A DNA stretch of 64,000 nucleotides from Streptomyces sp. WM6378 (GCF_001279695.1 NZ_LGDD01000257.1:1-64000); one strand, 5' to 3'. Counted from the first letter of the stretch, positions 1 through 9,507 are shown. Made by a program: numbers and translations. The notes: generated by a model not told the origin, from the sequence alone.

Positions 1-1
1 C

Positions 2-211
2 CGCACCGACAACCCCGACACCGCCTTCGTACCCGACGAGATCGTCGACCGCTTCTGCCTGCTCGGCCCGCCCCAGGCCCACATCGAGAAGCTGAAGGCG
101 CTGCGCGACCTCGGCGTCGACCAGTTCGCCCTGTACGCCATGCACGACGCCCGCGAGGAAGTCATCGACACCTACGGACAGCACATCATCCCCGCCTTGA
201 CTCAGGGTTGA
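2..211 (+). CDS. LLM-class flavin/F420-dependent oxidoreductase, C-terminal part
   Basis: The frame is open from the left edge to a TGA at 209-211, giving 69 residues with very strong GC3 bias. The text contains FCLLGPPQAHIEKLKALRDLGVDQFALY, split here as FCLLGPPQAHIEK and LRDLGVDQFALY, followed by a short tail. This G-x-P-x-x-x-x-E-K-L pattern near the end is typical of luciferase-like monooxygenases of the TIGR03842-type F420-dependent group. These are TIM-barrel enzymes that use a reduced flavin or F420 cofactor. The N-terminal three quarters lie outside the window, so the substrate cannot be inferred. The family call is fairly safe; F420 versus FMN is inference. Confidence 0.7.
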   Translation, partial: RTDNPDTAFVPDEIVDRFCLLGPPQAHIEKLKALRDLGVDQFALYAMHDAREEVIDTYGQHIIPALTQG

Positions 212-1054
212 GCGTCGGCCCGCCGGACCGCCGCTTTCCGCCCGGCGATGGCCGGTGGGGCTCCGCGCGCCGAGGCGCGGCCCCACCTTCAGCGCCGGGG
301 ACGCACGCTCACGATCTGGCCTCCTGACAGTTCACCAAGGCGCCTCACCAAGGCGCCCACGGCCGGTCACGCCCGTGGCCACTCTGCACGCCCCGTCCGG
401 GCATACGAGCAGTAGGCCAGCCGCCGAACCGACCTCGGCGCGGGAGGACAGACACCTGACTGTCCGGCTCCTCCTCCTGCGGGAAGCGCAGCGGGAACGT
501 GCCCAGCGAGTAGCGCGGCTCCCAACTTCCCGTGCGGCCGGGCAGGTCGTACGCATGCTGGAGGGGCAGGGAGTTGGGTGCCGCGGCTAACGGCCCCTGT
601 GCCCTGCCCGCCACGCAGTTCACGGCTGCGTAGTTGCGCATCCAACGCCGAGAGCACATCGAACCACTGCATCACATTGCCGCGGGTCAGGGCAGCACCG
701 GGGTGAGAGCAGCCAGGCCGAGCGCCGAGCCCGGCGGGCCGCCGTCGCGGGCAGTGCTGCCTCGGTGAACACCCGGGAGACATCCGCTTGCCGCTCGGAG
801 ACAGAGATGCGGCGAAGTCCTGGTACCGCAAATCGCCACCACCGGCGACGAGAACGGCCTGCGAAGCCCCGCACGGATTCTCGCCAGGGCAGCCATGACC
901 ATCACCATGCCAACTTGTCTAATCAAGTTTGGACTTGGTTCTTCCGTCTGACGGCGGGGATCGATATCCATGTCCCGTTCATCGTGCACGGCCGGGGCCG
1001 AACGGCCCGCTCCCTCATGACACCCACCCTTTTCACACGGGACGAGGTACAGAA
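212..1054. other. Intergenic stretch, no supported gene
   Basis: About 840 bases lie between the LLM gene and the secreted phosphoesterase. Several overlapping frames are open on both strands, but none has consistent codon bias, a good ribosome site or a family signature. On the minus strand, around 345-700, two frames together read like a frameshifted protein (QWFDVLSALDAQLR, then NYAAVNCVAGRAQGPL). That may be a decayed gene, but I do not recognise it. Confidence 0.4.
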
Positions 1055-2857
1055 ATGCACTTGCGCCGAAGACTCCTCAGCTGGGGGCTCGCCCTCCTCG
1101 GCTTGCTGATCTTCTCCCCTCCCCCGGCCCACGCGGCCGGGGGCAGCGGCAATCTCATCGTCAACGGCGATGCGGAGGCCGGGGGTTACTGCACTGACGA
1201 CTGGGCGGCGGCCACCACTGTGCCCGGCTGGACCGCTCAGGCCGGCGGGGTGAACGTGATGTGCCACACCGCTGGTTCGTTCGGGCTGCCCAGCGACGGC
1301 AACGCTCCTGGCAAGGCCTTCTTCGGGCCCGGCAACTTCGGTGACGGTTCGATGTCGCAGACCGTCGACGTCTCCTCGGCGGCCGCGGCGGTGGACGGCG
1401 GCGGGGTGAGCTACAACCTCTCCGGTTGGCTCGGCGGCTGGACCACCTACAGCGGGTACGCCGCCGTGAGCCTGCACTTCCAGGACGCGAACGGCCGTCC
1501 GCTGGGCAGCATCGCCAAGCTGCCCACGGTCTCCGCCTCCGACCGGGCCCTGGCCACCAAGTTCCTCGCCCGTAGCACCACCGGTCCGGTACCTGCGGGT
1601 ACCCGCTCGATCCAGGTCGAGGTGCAGTTCCTGTCGACGTCACACGAGACCGGCTACGTCGACAACCTCTCCCTCACCCTGAACACACCGGTCACTGCGC
1701 CGGCCCCGCTCACTCCTCCCGTGTCGAAAGTGCCGGGCTACGACCACGTGTTCATGGTCATGATGGAGAACACCGACTACTCCGCCATCATGAACGATCC
1801 GACCGACACGCCCTACCTGCACAGCCTCATGGATCAGGGCGCGACCATGACCGACTTCCACGGCGTCTACCACCCCAGCGACGAGAACTACCTCGCCGTC
1901 GCCGGCGGCGACACCTACGCCAAGGGCGCCACTTACTGGCCCAACATCAACTCGCCCCAACGCCACCTGGGCGACACCCTGGAGGCGGCCGGCAAGAGCT
2001 GGAAGGCCTACGAACAGGGGATGGGCACGCCCTGCAACACCAAGAACAACAATGACAGTTACTACGAGCCCGACGACGCGCCGTTCATCAACTACACCAA
2101 TGTCAGTGGCAACGCGTCACGCTGTGCCGCGCACCTCTTCGACACCACGCAGCTCGCCACCGACCTCAGTTCGGCTTCGACCACTCCGAACTTCTCCTGG
2201 ATCGCCGCCGACGACTACTACGACGGCGAGGCCTCCGGCAACGGCAACGTCACCAGCCTCAAGACCCAGGACGGCTGGCTGAAGCAGACCCTCGCCCCGG
2301 TCCTGACCTCTCCCGCCTGGACCCAGCAGCGCTCACTACTCGTCCTGACTTGGGACGAGAGCAACAATGAGGCGTACAACCACATCGTGACCACGCTCGT
2401 GGGTTCCCAGGGCACCGTTCCGGCAGCGACCACCAGTCCCGCCCACTACGACCACTACGGCATCGCCCGCACCATCGAAGCGGCCCTCGGCCTGCCCGGT
2501 CTGACTGCCAATGACACCTACGCAACGCCGCTCAACACGGCCTTCGCACCGTACAACGGGACGACGCCGACTCTCACCGGCGACCTGAACTCGGTCGCGA
2601 ACGGCGGCAACGTCACCTTCCGGTACTCGGTGCCGTCCGCCGCGCAGGTAAACGCGAAGAACTGGATCGGCATCTACCCGGCCGGTGTCGCCCCCGGCAA
2701 GCAGTCGTCCCTGGCCTGGGCCTACGCACCCGACTCCAGCGGCGCGGCGACCTTCTCCACCGGCAAACTGAGCGGCCCGGGCAACTACGACGTGTACTAC
2801 CTGGCCAATGACGGCTACTCGGTGCTGGCCGGACCGTTCTCACTCGCCGTGGGCTGA
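1055..2857 (+). CDS. Secreted phosphoesterase (PF04185-type) with N- and C-terminal accessory domains
   Basis: The product has 600 residues. The start is ATG 1055, preceded by GAGGT at a good distance; the frame stays open upstream, but those residues would precede a clear signal peptide. Residues 1-27 form a Sec signal ending PPPAHA. Residues 32-200 look like a jelly-roll module that begins with NLIVNGDAEAG. Residues 222-500 are the phosphoesterase domain, with YDHVFMVMMENTDYS, then SDENYLAVAGGDTY and the metal-binding-type LTWDESNNE. The C-terminal 100 residues carry NWIGIYPAG, seen in beta-sandwich modules attached to phosphatases and phospholipases. The family hydrolyses phosphate monoesters or phospholipids outside the cell. 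The exact substrate is unknown. It stands alone and is followed by a hairpin at 3094-3127. Confidence 0.8.
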   Translation: MHLRRRLLSWGLALLGLLIFSPPPAHAAGGSGNLIVNGDAEAGGYCTDDWAAATTVPGWTAQAGGVNVMCHTAGSFGLPSDGNAPGKAFFGPGNFGDGSMSQTVDVSSAAAAVDGGGVSYNLSGWLGGWTTYSGYAAVSLHFQDANGRPLGSIAKLPTVSASDRALATKFLARSTTGPVPAGTRSIQVEVQFLSTSHETGYVDNLSLTLNTPVTAPAPLTPPVSKVPGYDHVFMVMMENTDYSAIMNDPTDTPYLHSLMDQGATMTDFHGVYHPSDENYLAVAGGDTYAKGATYWPNINSPQRHLGDTLEAAGKSWKAYEQGMGTPCNTKNNNDSYYEPDDAPFINYTNVSGNASRCAAHLFDTTQLATDLSSASTTPNFSWIAADDYYDGEASGNGNVTSLKTQDGWLKQTLAPVLTSPAWTQQRSLLVLTWDESNNEAYNHIVTTLVGSQGTVPAATTSPAHYDHYGIARTIEAALGLPGLTANDTYATPLNTAFAPYNGTTPTLTGDLNSVANGGNVTFRYSVPSAAQVNAKNWIGIYPAGVAPGKQSSLAWAYAPDSSGAATFSTGKLSGPGNYDVYYLANDGYSVLAGPFSLAVG

Positions 2858-3093
2858 TCCAGCAGCCTTGCTCCGGCACACCAGGCAGCACCCGAGGCGA
2901 GGCACGGGTGGGATGGCGCGTAGCGAACGGGGGTGCCAGGCGGGCCTGCGCAGAAACACCCGCCCAGGCCGGGGACCTGCGGTTCCCGAGACTCCCCGGA
3001 GGCCAACCACCCGGCCTGTTTACCGCCCTGTGCCGTAGCGGTGGGCACGGCACCACCGCCGAGTCGTCTTCGGCCACTGATCCCCGCCACGAA

Positions 3094-3127
3094 GCCTCTG
3101 CCGGCCTCCGGGCCGGCGGGGGCTTTT
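3094..3127. terminator. Rho-independent terminator
   Basis: A 13-bp GC-rich stem with two G-T pairs closes on a TCCG tetraloop and is followed directly by TTTT on the plus strand. It lies 236 bases after the phosphoesterase stop and probably ends that transcript. Confidence 0.75.
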
Positions 3128-3215
3128 CGCCTCCGCTGCCTGGGACGGTGTTGTATCGGCTCGCCCAGCGGAACGCCGCGAGCCTCGTGTGGCGGGGGGA
3201 AGCCGCGCTTTCGCG

Positions 3216-3580
3216 CCCTTGAGCGTCTCCCGCCTCACAGCCTCGATCCAGCTCTCCGCCGCGATGTTGTCCACTGAACTCCCTACGGCGCCCATGCTCC
3301 TGCCGTAAGCCGCAGCCCGGCGCAGCACCTCGTTCTCCTGCTCCAGCAGCTTGATCCGACGGCGCGCTTCCCGTAGTTCAGCCCTCTCCTGGCTGGACGT
3401 TCCGAGCTTCGTCCCGTCGTCGATGTCCGCGCGAGGCATCCATTTCCACAGCGTCATCGCGTGGACTCCGAAGCCGGTGGCCACCTGCTCGACCATCACA
3501 CCCGAACCGCGGTTCCTCGCGACCCGCACGACATCCACGAAGCCTTCCTCGGTCTCGCCGCATGCCTCACCCATCGACAC
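3216..3580 (-). pseudogene. IS3-family transposase relic, OrfA fused to the end of OrfB
   Basis: The frame begins like an IS3 OrfA: a helix-turn-helix with VEQVATGFGVHAMTLWKWM, then the leucine-zipper-like part ELREARRRIKLLEQENEVLR. At about residue 92 it jumps to SMGAVGSSVDNIAAESW, which matches the final Glu region of the IS3 OrfB DDE core (normally G-x-x-x-DNAxAES). The DNA between, which should hold most of the DDE catalytic core, is missing, so this is an internal-deletion remnant with no activity. After about residue 121 the frame loses any family resemblance. Confidence 0.7.
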
Positions 3581-3814
3581 GTCCTACGCCGGTACGGAGC
3601 CGGTGGTGGGTGCCCGGCATCCCGCGGTGCAGCGCCTGCTCTTCTTCCTGTCCGAGTCCCCCCCCGGGACGCCGGGCAGGTCAACGACCGGCGGCTGACG
3701 CTGCTGCGCGAGCAGCGTGATCCCGGTTTCCGCACCAAGCCTCAGCTGGCCGCCGCCCTGGTGGCCGAGGGCAAACAGGCCGGCTTTCCCTGCCGGGCGG
3801 TCGTGGCCGACTAG
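3572..3814 (+). pseudogene. IS701/IS4-like DDE transposase relic
   Basis: Pieces of an IS701-type transposase lie in two frames. VQRLLFFLSESP and DAGQVNDRRLTLLREQ come from the N-terminal half. RDPGFRTKPQLAAALV followed by KQAGFPCRAVVAD comes from just before the second catalytic Asp region (normally VVADxAYGD). The DSG motif block between them is deleted, and the frame stops immediately after VVAD. It is clearly inactive. Confidence 0.65.
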
Positions 3815-3829
3815 CGCGCCCGGCAGCCG

Positions 3830-4095
3830 GCGTCCTCAAGGTCCGTGACGCGGTTGCCGCCTGCGCCACCCAGGACGCGGTCGGATACGTGGTGGCGCCG
3901 AGGATCCGGATGCGACGGATGGCGTGCTCGATGACGGCGAATACCTACAGCCTCGCTCCGGTCAGGGTGACCGTTTCGAAGAAGTCGCAGGCCAACAGGG
4001 GGCGTCGGCTTGGGAGCGCAAGAAGTCGGCCCACGTGCTGGAGCTCCATTCGAGCGCGGGGTCGATCCCGGCCTCCCTACTGGGCATCGTCTGAC
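3830..4095 (-). pseudogene. Integrase-core (rve) transposase relic
   Basis: The minus strand reads GIDPALEWSSSTWADFLRSQ, then after a one-base shift LLACDFFETVTLTGARL, an in-frame TAG where Tyr is expected, and VFAVIEHAIRRIRILGATT. This is the standard start of the DDE core in actinobacterial integrase-type transposases, which normally reads ACDFFETVTLTGxRLYVFAVIEH, split here as ACDFFETVTL and LYVFAVIEH. A frameshift, a nonsense codon and truncation on both sides show decay. Confidence 0.75.
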
Positions 4096-4138
4096 CAGCG
4101 CAACTACAAGATCACCGGACTCTGCAACGGCCTTGAGT

Positions 4139-5038
4139 CTAGCGGCGGGACGCGGTCAGCTGGCCTTCCAGCGCCGGCAGGGGCTGGTCCCGCCCGGCGC
4201 GCCGTCGGTAGGCCAGCCAGATGGCCAGCACGGCGAGCGCGGTGACCGGCCAGGTCGAGATGCTCAGCGGGCCGGCGAGCAGCGGGTCGACGAGGCGGCC
4301 CGACACCTCGCGGGTGAGTGGCAGTGTGAACTCGTTGAGCGACAGGTGCGCCGCGACGGCCGCCCACACCGATCCGGTGGACAACCGGACGGTGGCGATC
4401 ACCGTTCCGAGCAGCATCGCGGTCACCACGGCGACGGGTATGCCCAGCAGCACCGAATGGCCGGGGTAGCTTCCGCCGAGCGCCGTCATCGGGACGTGCC
4501 ACGCCCCCCAGATCGCGCCGCCGATCAGGAGGCCGCGGGTCCTGCCGTAGCGGAGCAGCCGGGGCAACAGGTAGCCCTGCCAGCCGAGTTCCTCACCGAA
4601 GTACAGCGGAACGGACAGCAGCGCGCTCAGCACGAGCGGCGCGACGGTGGCGGGCCCGGGCAGGTGCGCGGGGGTGTACCAGCCGACGAGCGTGGCCACG
4701 GTCAACCCGGCGGCGGTGAGGCCGAGCGGGATCGTCAGGGCGACAGCGACGGAGCGGACTTCGTGCCGCCACGGTGTGGCCCTGGCGAGTCCGAGGACCC
4801 GCGCGGCCTGGCGCGGCCCCCGGCCGCGCGCGGTGAGACCGAACGCGGCCAGCGCCGGCACCAGCATCATCAGGATCATGCACAGCGCCGCGAGCCGCGG
4901 CGTCCCCTGCGCGGCGCTCGTCCGGCGCAGGCCGTCCACCCACAGCGGGATCATGGTGACCCACGCACCGACGAAACTGATCGACAGGAAGAGGATGAGA
5001 TCGGAGCGGGAGCCGCCCGAAGTGCTCGTTCGTTTCAT
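4139..5038 (-). CDS. CPBP family intramembrane glutamic endopeptidase
   Basis: The product has 299 residues. ATG 5038 is chosen because MKRTST precedes the first membrane helix; the frame stays open far upstream but lacks membrane character there. About eight hydrophobic segments are visible. The CPBP (Abi/Rce1-like) motifs are present: EELGWQGYLLPRLL near residue 147 (paired Glu), GAWHVP near 178 (His) and a late LSLNEF. The family are membrane metal-independent proteases; some process peptides or confer self-protection against bacteriocins. It lies divergent from, and 112 bases away from, a histidine kinase gene, mirroring the second CPBP/kinase/regulator set at 7385-10103. The substrate is unknown. 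Confidence 0.85.
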   Translation of the reverse strand: MKRTSTSGGSRSDLILFLSISFVGAWVTMIPLWVDGLRRTSAAQGTPRLAALCMILMMLVPALAAFGLTARGRGPRQAARVLGLARATPWRHEVRSVAVALTIPLGLTAAGLTVATLVGWYTPAHLPGPATVAPLVLSALLSVPLYFGEELGWQGYLLPRLLRYGRTRGLLIGGAIWGAWHVPMTALGGSYPGHSVLLGIPVAVVTAMLLGTVIATVRLSTGSVWAAVAAHLSLNEFTLPLTREVSGRLVDPLLAGPLSISTWPVTALAVLAIWLAYRRRAGRDQPLPALEGQLTASRR

Positions 5039-5150
5039 GGCCCTGACGCTACGAACCGCAGGGCGACCGGGGCGATCGTGCAGGCTCGCCGGCCGATGGT
5101 GTAGCACGCTCCACTGCGCCGGGAGGCCGAGGAGGGGAAGACTGGCCGCC

Positions 5151-6395
5151 GTGAACGACATATCGATGACGCGAGCGAGCGCGGCGCGTTCGGCCCGTGC
5201 CGCCGGGTACTGCGCGACCGTGTTCGGCCGCGGACTGGCCCTGGTCGTACTGGTGCCCGTCCTCATGTACTCGGCCGTACTCTGCCTGGTCGGCGTGGGT
5301 CTGCTCATACTGCCGCACGAGCTCCGGCTGCTGCGCCGGCTGGCCGACGGCGAACGTGACCGGCTGGGACGGTGGGCGGCGGCGCCCACGCCACCGGCCG
5401 GACCGCACGCGCGAAGGCGCCTGATGGCGGTGCTGTCGGATCCGGCAACCGGCCGCGACCTGCGGTGGGCGGCAGCCATGACGGTCGCCGGCACCGTACT
5501 CGGGCTCATCGGCACGGTGCTGTTCCTGTTCCCGGCGGCCGTGCTCGTGCTCGGCGGCCTGTGGTGGCTGTTCCCCGCGGACGATCCGATCAGGCTGATC
5601 CTGAACGTCCCGATCGACAGTTGGGGATCCGCGGTCTACGCCGGGGTTCCGCAGTTCCTGCTGAGCGTGCTGCTCGCCCTGTTCGGCCCGCCGCTGCTCG
5701 CCAGGCTGGCGGCGTCCGTGAGCCGGTGGCTGCTCGCCCCCTCGGCCGCCGCGGTCCTCGCCGAACGCGTGTCGACGCTGGACCGGACACGCACCGGGGC
5801 GATCGACGCGCACGGCAACGAACTGCGCCGCATCGAACGGGACTTGCACGACGGCACCCAGGCCCGGCTGGTGTCCCTGGCCATGCAACTCGGGCTCGCC
5901 GAAAGGACGCTGAGCGCCGATCCCACCGCGGTCGGCCCGCTGCTGACCCGGGCACGGGAGGGCGCCGAGGAGGCGATGGCCGAACTGCGCGACGTGCTGC
6001 GCTCCGTCTACCCGCCGATCCTCGCCGACCGGGGCCTCGCCGGTGCGGTCTCGGCGGTCGTCGCCCGCTGCCCGGTGCCCGCCACCCTCGAACTCGGCGA
6101 ACTCGGCGACGTACCGGCCCAGATCGAGGTCGCCGTGTACTTCGCCATCGCCGAGGCGCTCACCAACGCGGCCAAGCACGCCCACGCCCGCTCCGTGTCG
6201 GTCACCCTGGCCAGGGCCGGCGGCACGCTCCGCGCGCAGATCACGGACGACGGCCGCGGCGGGGCAGCCGAGGGCGGCGGCACCGGGCTGCGCGGGATGC
6301 GGCAGCGCGTCGAGGCAGTCGACGGCGTACTGCGGGTCCAGAGCCCGCCGGGCGGGCCCACCGTGATCACCGTGGAGTGCCCGTGCGGATCGTGA
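5151..6395 (+). CDS. Membrane sensor histidine kinase (HisKA_3 type)
   Basis: The product has 414 residues. GTG 5151 is preceded by GGAGGGG ten bases upstream; an internal ATG at 5166 is possible. Residues 20-205 hold a putative sensor region with paired membrane helices (residues 25-55 and 105-190). The dimerisation/phosphoacceptor motif RRIERDLHDGTQARL lies near residue 225, so His is at about 232. A HATPase_c domain follows, with NAAKHAHA near 339, DDGRGG near 366 and GTGLRGMRQRV. These are class II kinases that pair with NarL-type regulators. The stop overlaps the regulator start by 13 bases, so the two are translationally coupled. The signal sensed is unknown. Confidence 0.9.
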   Translation: MNDISMTRASAARSARAAGYCATVFGRGLALVVLVPVLMYSAVLCLVGVGLLILPHELRLLRRLADGERDRLGRWAAAPTPPAGPHARRRLMAVLSDPATGRDLRWAAAMTVAGTVLGLIGTVLFLFPAAVLVLGGLWWLFPADDPIRLILNVPIDSWGSAVYAGVPQFLLSVLLALFGPPLLARLAASVSRWLLAPSAAAVLAERVSTLDRTRTGAIDAHGNELRRIERDLHDGTQARLVSLAMQLGLAERTLSADPTAVGPLLTRAREGAEEAMAELRDVLRSVYPPILADRGLAGAVSAVVARCPVPATLELGELGDVPAQIEVAVYFAIAEALTNAAKHAHARSVSVTLARAGGTLRAQITDDGRGGAAEGGGTGLRGMRQRVEAVDGVLRVQSPPGGPTVITVECPCGS

Positions 6396-7060
6396 TCGCC
6401 GAGGACAACGCGCTGCTCGCGCAGGGACTCACCGCGCTGCTGGAGGCCCTGGGGAACGAGGTGCTCGCCACGACCGAGGACGCCGAGTCCTTCGTGACGG
6501 CCGCCGTCACCCACCGGCCGGACGTGGCCGTGGTGGACGTCCGCCTCCCGCCGTCCTTCACCGACGAGGGCATCAGGGCCGCGCTGCGCGCCCGGGAACG
6601 TGTGCCCGGCCTGCCGATACTCGTACTCTCCCAGTACGTCGAGGACACCTACGCCCGAGAACTGCTCGCCGACGGCACCGGCGTCGGCTACCTGCTCAAG
6701 GACCGGGTCGCCCGCGTCGACGACTTCCTGGAGGCGCTCCACCGGGTGGCGGGCGGCGGCACGGCGCTGGATCCCGACGTGGTCCGGCAGCTGCTCGCGA
6801 CGCGCGGCAACCCGCTGTCGCGGCTCACCGAGCGCGAACGCGAAGTGCTCGCGATGATGGCCCAGGGATACGGGAACTCCGAGATCGCCGATCGCCTCGT
6901 GGTCACCGAGCGGGCCGTGCACAAGCACGTGGGAAACATCTTCGTGAAGCTCGACCTCCCGCCCCAGGACAGCGGCGACCGGCGCGTCCTCGCAGTCCTC
7001 ACCCACCTCGGAGCCCCTCAGCGCCGATCCCGACGGCCTGGACCGGAAGCCGCTTGCTAG
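6383..7060 (+). CDS. NarL/FixJ-type response regulator
   Basis: The product has 225 residues and starts at GTG 6383 inside the kinase gene. The receiver domain occupies residues 1-120, with acidic pocket E7/D8, phosphoacceptor D52 in VVDVRLP and the conserved Lys at about 106 in GYLLKD. The LuxR-type helix-turn-helix is at about 148-190 (LTEREREVLAMMAQGYGNSE). It is the partner of the kinase just upstream. Its likely targets are the neighbouring CPBP protease genes, by position only. Confidence 0.9.
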   Translation: MRIVIAEDNALLAQGLTALLEALGNEVLATTEDAESFVTAAVTHRPDVAVVDVRLPPSFTDEGIRAALRARERVPGLPILVLSQYVEDTYARELLADGTGVGYLLKDRVARVDDFLEALHRVAGGGTALDPDVVRQLLATRGNPLSRLTEREREVLAMMAQGYGNSEIADRLVVTERAVHKHVGNIFVKLDLPPQDSGDRRVLAVLTHLGAPQRRSRRPGPEAAC

Positions 7061-7384
7061 CTCGTCTCGTGCCGGGCGATCTCAGCCCCGCGCGCCGAAA
7101 TGGGGTGCGCAGGGGACTGAAGATCGCCCGTAGGGGCGCCCTGGGTCGTTCTCGACGGTGCACCTCGCGCCGGGCCTTGGACTGGGAGATCACTGCACGC
7201 CGTCGGGACCGAATCCCGCCGCAGCGTTGAGAGCAGCTTGGGGTGCAGCTGGATACACCCCGGTCGGGCAGCTACACGCAATGGCCGCCCGCCCCCGAAC
7301 CGGAATCGTCGTACCCGACACCGACGGGCCCAGCGCCCGTACGGCACACCACGGCAACGACGATCACCACAGGGGACGGGCGGC
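7061..7384. other. Spacer between the two CPBP/TCS modules
   Basis: These 324 bases lie between the first regulator and the second CPBP gene. No open frame with family resemblance or codon bias was seen, and no clear hairpin terminator. Any promoter for the downstream operon would lie here. AGGGGAC just upstream of 7385 is the ribosome site. Confidence 0.4.
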
Positions 7385-8209
7385 ATGCAGACGAAGAAGA
7401 AGGCGTGGAAGGCGGAGGCGGGCGTGTTCCTCGCCGTCGCGTTCGTGGCGGCAGGGGCACTGGGCGCGGCGCAGGGCGCGACGGGGATCCCGACCGTCGT
7501 CCTCCAGTTGACGCAGTTCGGCCCCACCCTGGGGGTGGCGGCGGTGGCCCTGCTGTGGCCGTCCCGGATCCGACACCGGCTCGTCGGCACCCTGCCCTCC
7601 CGCCGGCCGAGTGAGCCGGGCGCACACTGCCCGAACCCCGCCCCCTCCCTGATACTCCTCACCGCACCGCTGATCATCGCGCTCACCGCGGGCACCTACG
7701 CATGGGTCGAGGGCACCCTCCCGATCACTGACCCGAGCACCCTGGGCAGCCCGTTCGCGCTGATCGTCGTCGCGCAACTGATCGGCGCGTGCGGCGAGGA
7801 GATCGGCTGGCGCTGTCTGCTCCAGCCTCTCCTGCGGACCCGGTTCGGCCCGCTCATGTCCTCGATCACAGTGGGCGTGGTGTGGGGCCTGTGGCACGTG
7901 CAGGTCTTCACCCACGCCCCGGCGTACGCGGCCGGGTTCCTGCTGGCCACTGTGGCGATGTCGGTCGTTCTCGGGCTCAGCCAGGAGCGCACCCGGACGA
8001 ACCGGCTGCTGCTCGCCGGCGGCTTCCACACCCTCATCAACCTGGGAATGCTGCTCTTCCTCAACGACGAGTCCGGCGCGGACCTGTCCATGATGCTGTT
8101 CGGCCTCGCCGCCCTGCTGGCGATGGTCCCGTGGGTGCTTCGGGCACCGACGATTAGGATTCTGCCGACGGCGCACAGGGCGCGCGCTGACGCGGGGGAA
8201 CACACGTGA
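7385..8209 (+). CDS. CPBP family intramembrane glutamic endopeptidase
   Basis: The product has 274 residues, from ATG 7385 with AGGGGAC upstream. Multiple hydrophobic segments are present. The protease motifs are EEIGWRCLLQPLL near residue 138, GLWHVQVF near 169 and GGFHTLIN near 217. It resembles the CPBP protein at 4139-5038 in length and motif spacing. It is the first gene of a three-gene operon: its TGA overlaps the GTG of the histidine kinase (GTGA). The coupling implies that protease and sensor are made together, perhaps so that the protease generates or removes the signal. The substrate is not known. Confidence 0.85.
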   Translation: MQTKKKAWKAEAGVFLAVAFVAAGALGAAQGATGIPTVVLQLTQFGPTLGVAAVALLWPSRIRHRLVGTLPSRRPSEPGAHCPNPAPSLILLTAPLIIALTAGTYAWVEGTLPITDPSTLGSPFALIVVAQLIGACGEEIGWRCLLQPLLRTRFGPLMSSITVGVVWGLWHVQVFTHAPAYAAGFLLATVAMSVVLGLSQERTRTNRLLLAGGFHTLINLGMLLFLNDESGADLSMMLFGLAALLAMVPWVLRAPTIRILPTAHRARADAGEHT

Positions 8210-9507
8210 CGACCACGACCACACCACACGGGAACCCACCCCCACTCCTCAGCCGACTGATCGCCCTCGGCCGCTGCCAGCTGCTCTCTCTGAACGCCTT
8301 CGCGGTCTGCGCCGTCGGCTCGCTCGTGGTCTGCGCGCTGCTGCTCCTCCCCATCGGCGTCGGATTCCCACTACTGCCGCCCGCGGCGACGGCCCTGCGC
8401 CAACTCTCCGACCGCTACCGCGCATGGGTCACCCGATGGACGGCCACACCCGTCAGCCCACCCGAACCGCTAGCCCACACCGGTACCGGCAGCCGCCGCG
8501 GGCGAGCGGCCGCCGTCCTCGGCGACGAGGGCTTCTGGCACGACCTCCGATGGGCCTGGCTGGAGCCGCTGGTCGGCGGGCTGATCGTCGCCGGGCCGCT
8601 CGCACTCGTCGGCTACGGGCTGTTCGGTGTGCTGGTACAGCCGTTCATCTGGCCGTTCATCGGCCCCGACAATTGGTACGCCTTCGTCCCCGTCGACTCC
8701 GTCGCCACGATGCTCGTCGCCGCCGTTCTCGGTCTGGGGTTCATCGCCGCCGGGCTGCTCCTCGCGCCCACCACACTCGAACTGCACGCCGTCTGGAGCA
8801 GCCGGGTCCTCGCCGCGCCGCGCACCGCCGAACTCGTCCGCCGCATCGAGCACCTCACCGACACCCGGGCCGACGCGCTCGACGCCCAGGCCGCCGAGCT
8901 CCAGCGCATCGAACGGGACCTGCACGACGGCGCCCAGGCCCGGCTCGTCGCTCTCGGCCTCACCCTGGACAAGGCCACCCGCCTGCTCGACACCGATCCA
9001 CCGGCCGGCCGCGAACTCCTCCTCGAAGTCCGGGCCACCTCTGCCCGCGCCCTCCAGGACCTCCGCGAGCTCGTCCACGGCATCCACCCGCCGATCCTCA
9101 CCGATCGCGGCCTCGGCGACGCCGTCCGCTCCCTCGCCCTGGACAGCCACCTCGACGTCCACGTCGAGTCCGCGCTGCCCGGGCGGCTCCCGACCCCCGT
9201 CGAGTCCGCCGCCTACTTCGCCGTCGGCGAGCTGCTCGCCAACGCGGCCAAGCACTCCGGCGCCCGCGAGGTCCGCATACGCCTCGCCCACGCGGACGCC
9301 GCCCTGCACGTCACGGTCACCGACGACGGCCACGGCGGCGCCGACACCTCCCGGGGCAGCGGCCTGCACGGCATCCGGCGCAGGCTGAGTACCTTCGACG
9401 GGACCCTCGCCCTGCACAGCCCGCCGGGCGGACCCACCATCGTGACCCTGGAGATACCGTGCGCGTCGTCATCGCCGAAGACCTCTTCCTCCTCCGCGAC
9501 GGCCTGA
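8206..9507 (+). CDS. Membrane sensor histidine kinase (HisKA_3 type)
   Basis: The product has 433 residues and starts at GTG 8206, overlapping the CPBP stop; GGGGGA is the ribosome site. The N-terminal region has four hydrophobic segments (about residues 25-55 and 120-195). The phosphoacceptor motif QRIERDLHDGAQARL lies near residue 233. The ATP-binding domain has NAAKHSGA near 346, DDGHGG near 374 and GSGLHGIRRRL. It is a clear paralogue of the kinase at 5151-6395. The last 49 bases overlap the next gene, so the final residues (rich in Ser/Thr) are probably not conserved. Confidence 0.9.
   Translation: MTTTTTPHGNPPPLLSRLIALGRCQLLSLNAFAVCAVGSLVVCALLLLPIGVGFPLLPPAATALRQLSDRYRAWVTRWTATPVSPPEPLAHTGTGSRRGRAAAVLGDEGFWHDLRWAWLEPLVGGLIVAGPLALVGYGLFGVLVQPFIWPFIGPDNWYAFVPVDSVATMLVAAVLGLGFIAAGLLLAPTTLELHAVWSSRVLAAPRTAELVRRIEHLTDTRADALDAQAAELQRIERDLHDGAQARLVALGLTLDKATRLLDTDPPAGRELLLEVRATSARALQDLRELVHGIHPPILTDRGLGDAVRSLALDSHLDVHVESALPGRLPTPVESAAYFAVGELLANAAKHSGAREVRIRLAHADAALHVTVTDDGHGGADTSRGSGLHGIRRRLSTFDGTLALHSPPGGPTIVTLEIPCASSSPKTSSSSATA

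Noticed and set aside
4010..5104. Long plus-strand open frame opposite the CPBP gene
   Set aside because: Arg/Gly/Gln-rich composition typical of an antisense shadow in high-GC DNA. The minus strand holds clear CPBP motifs.
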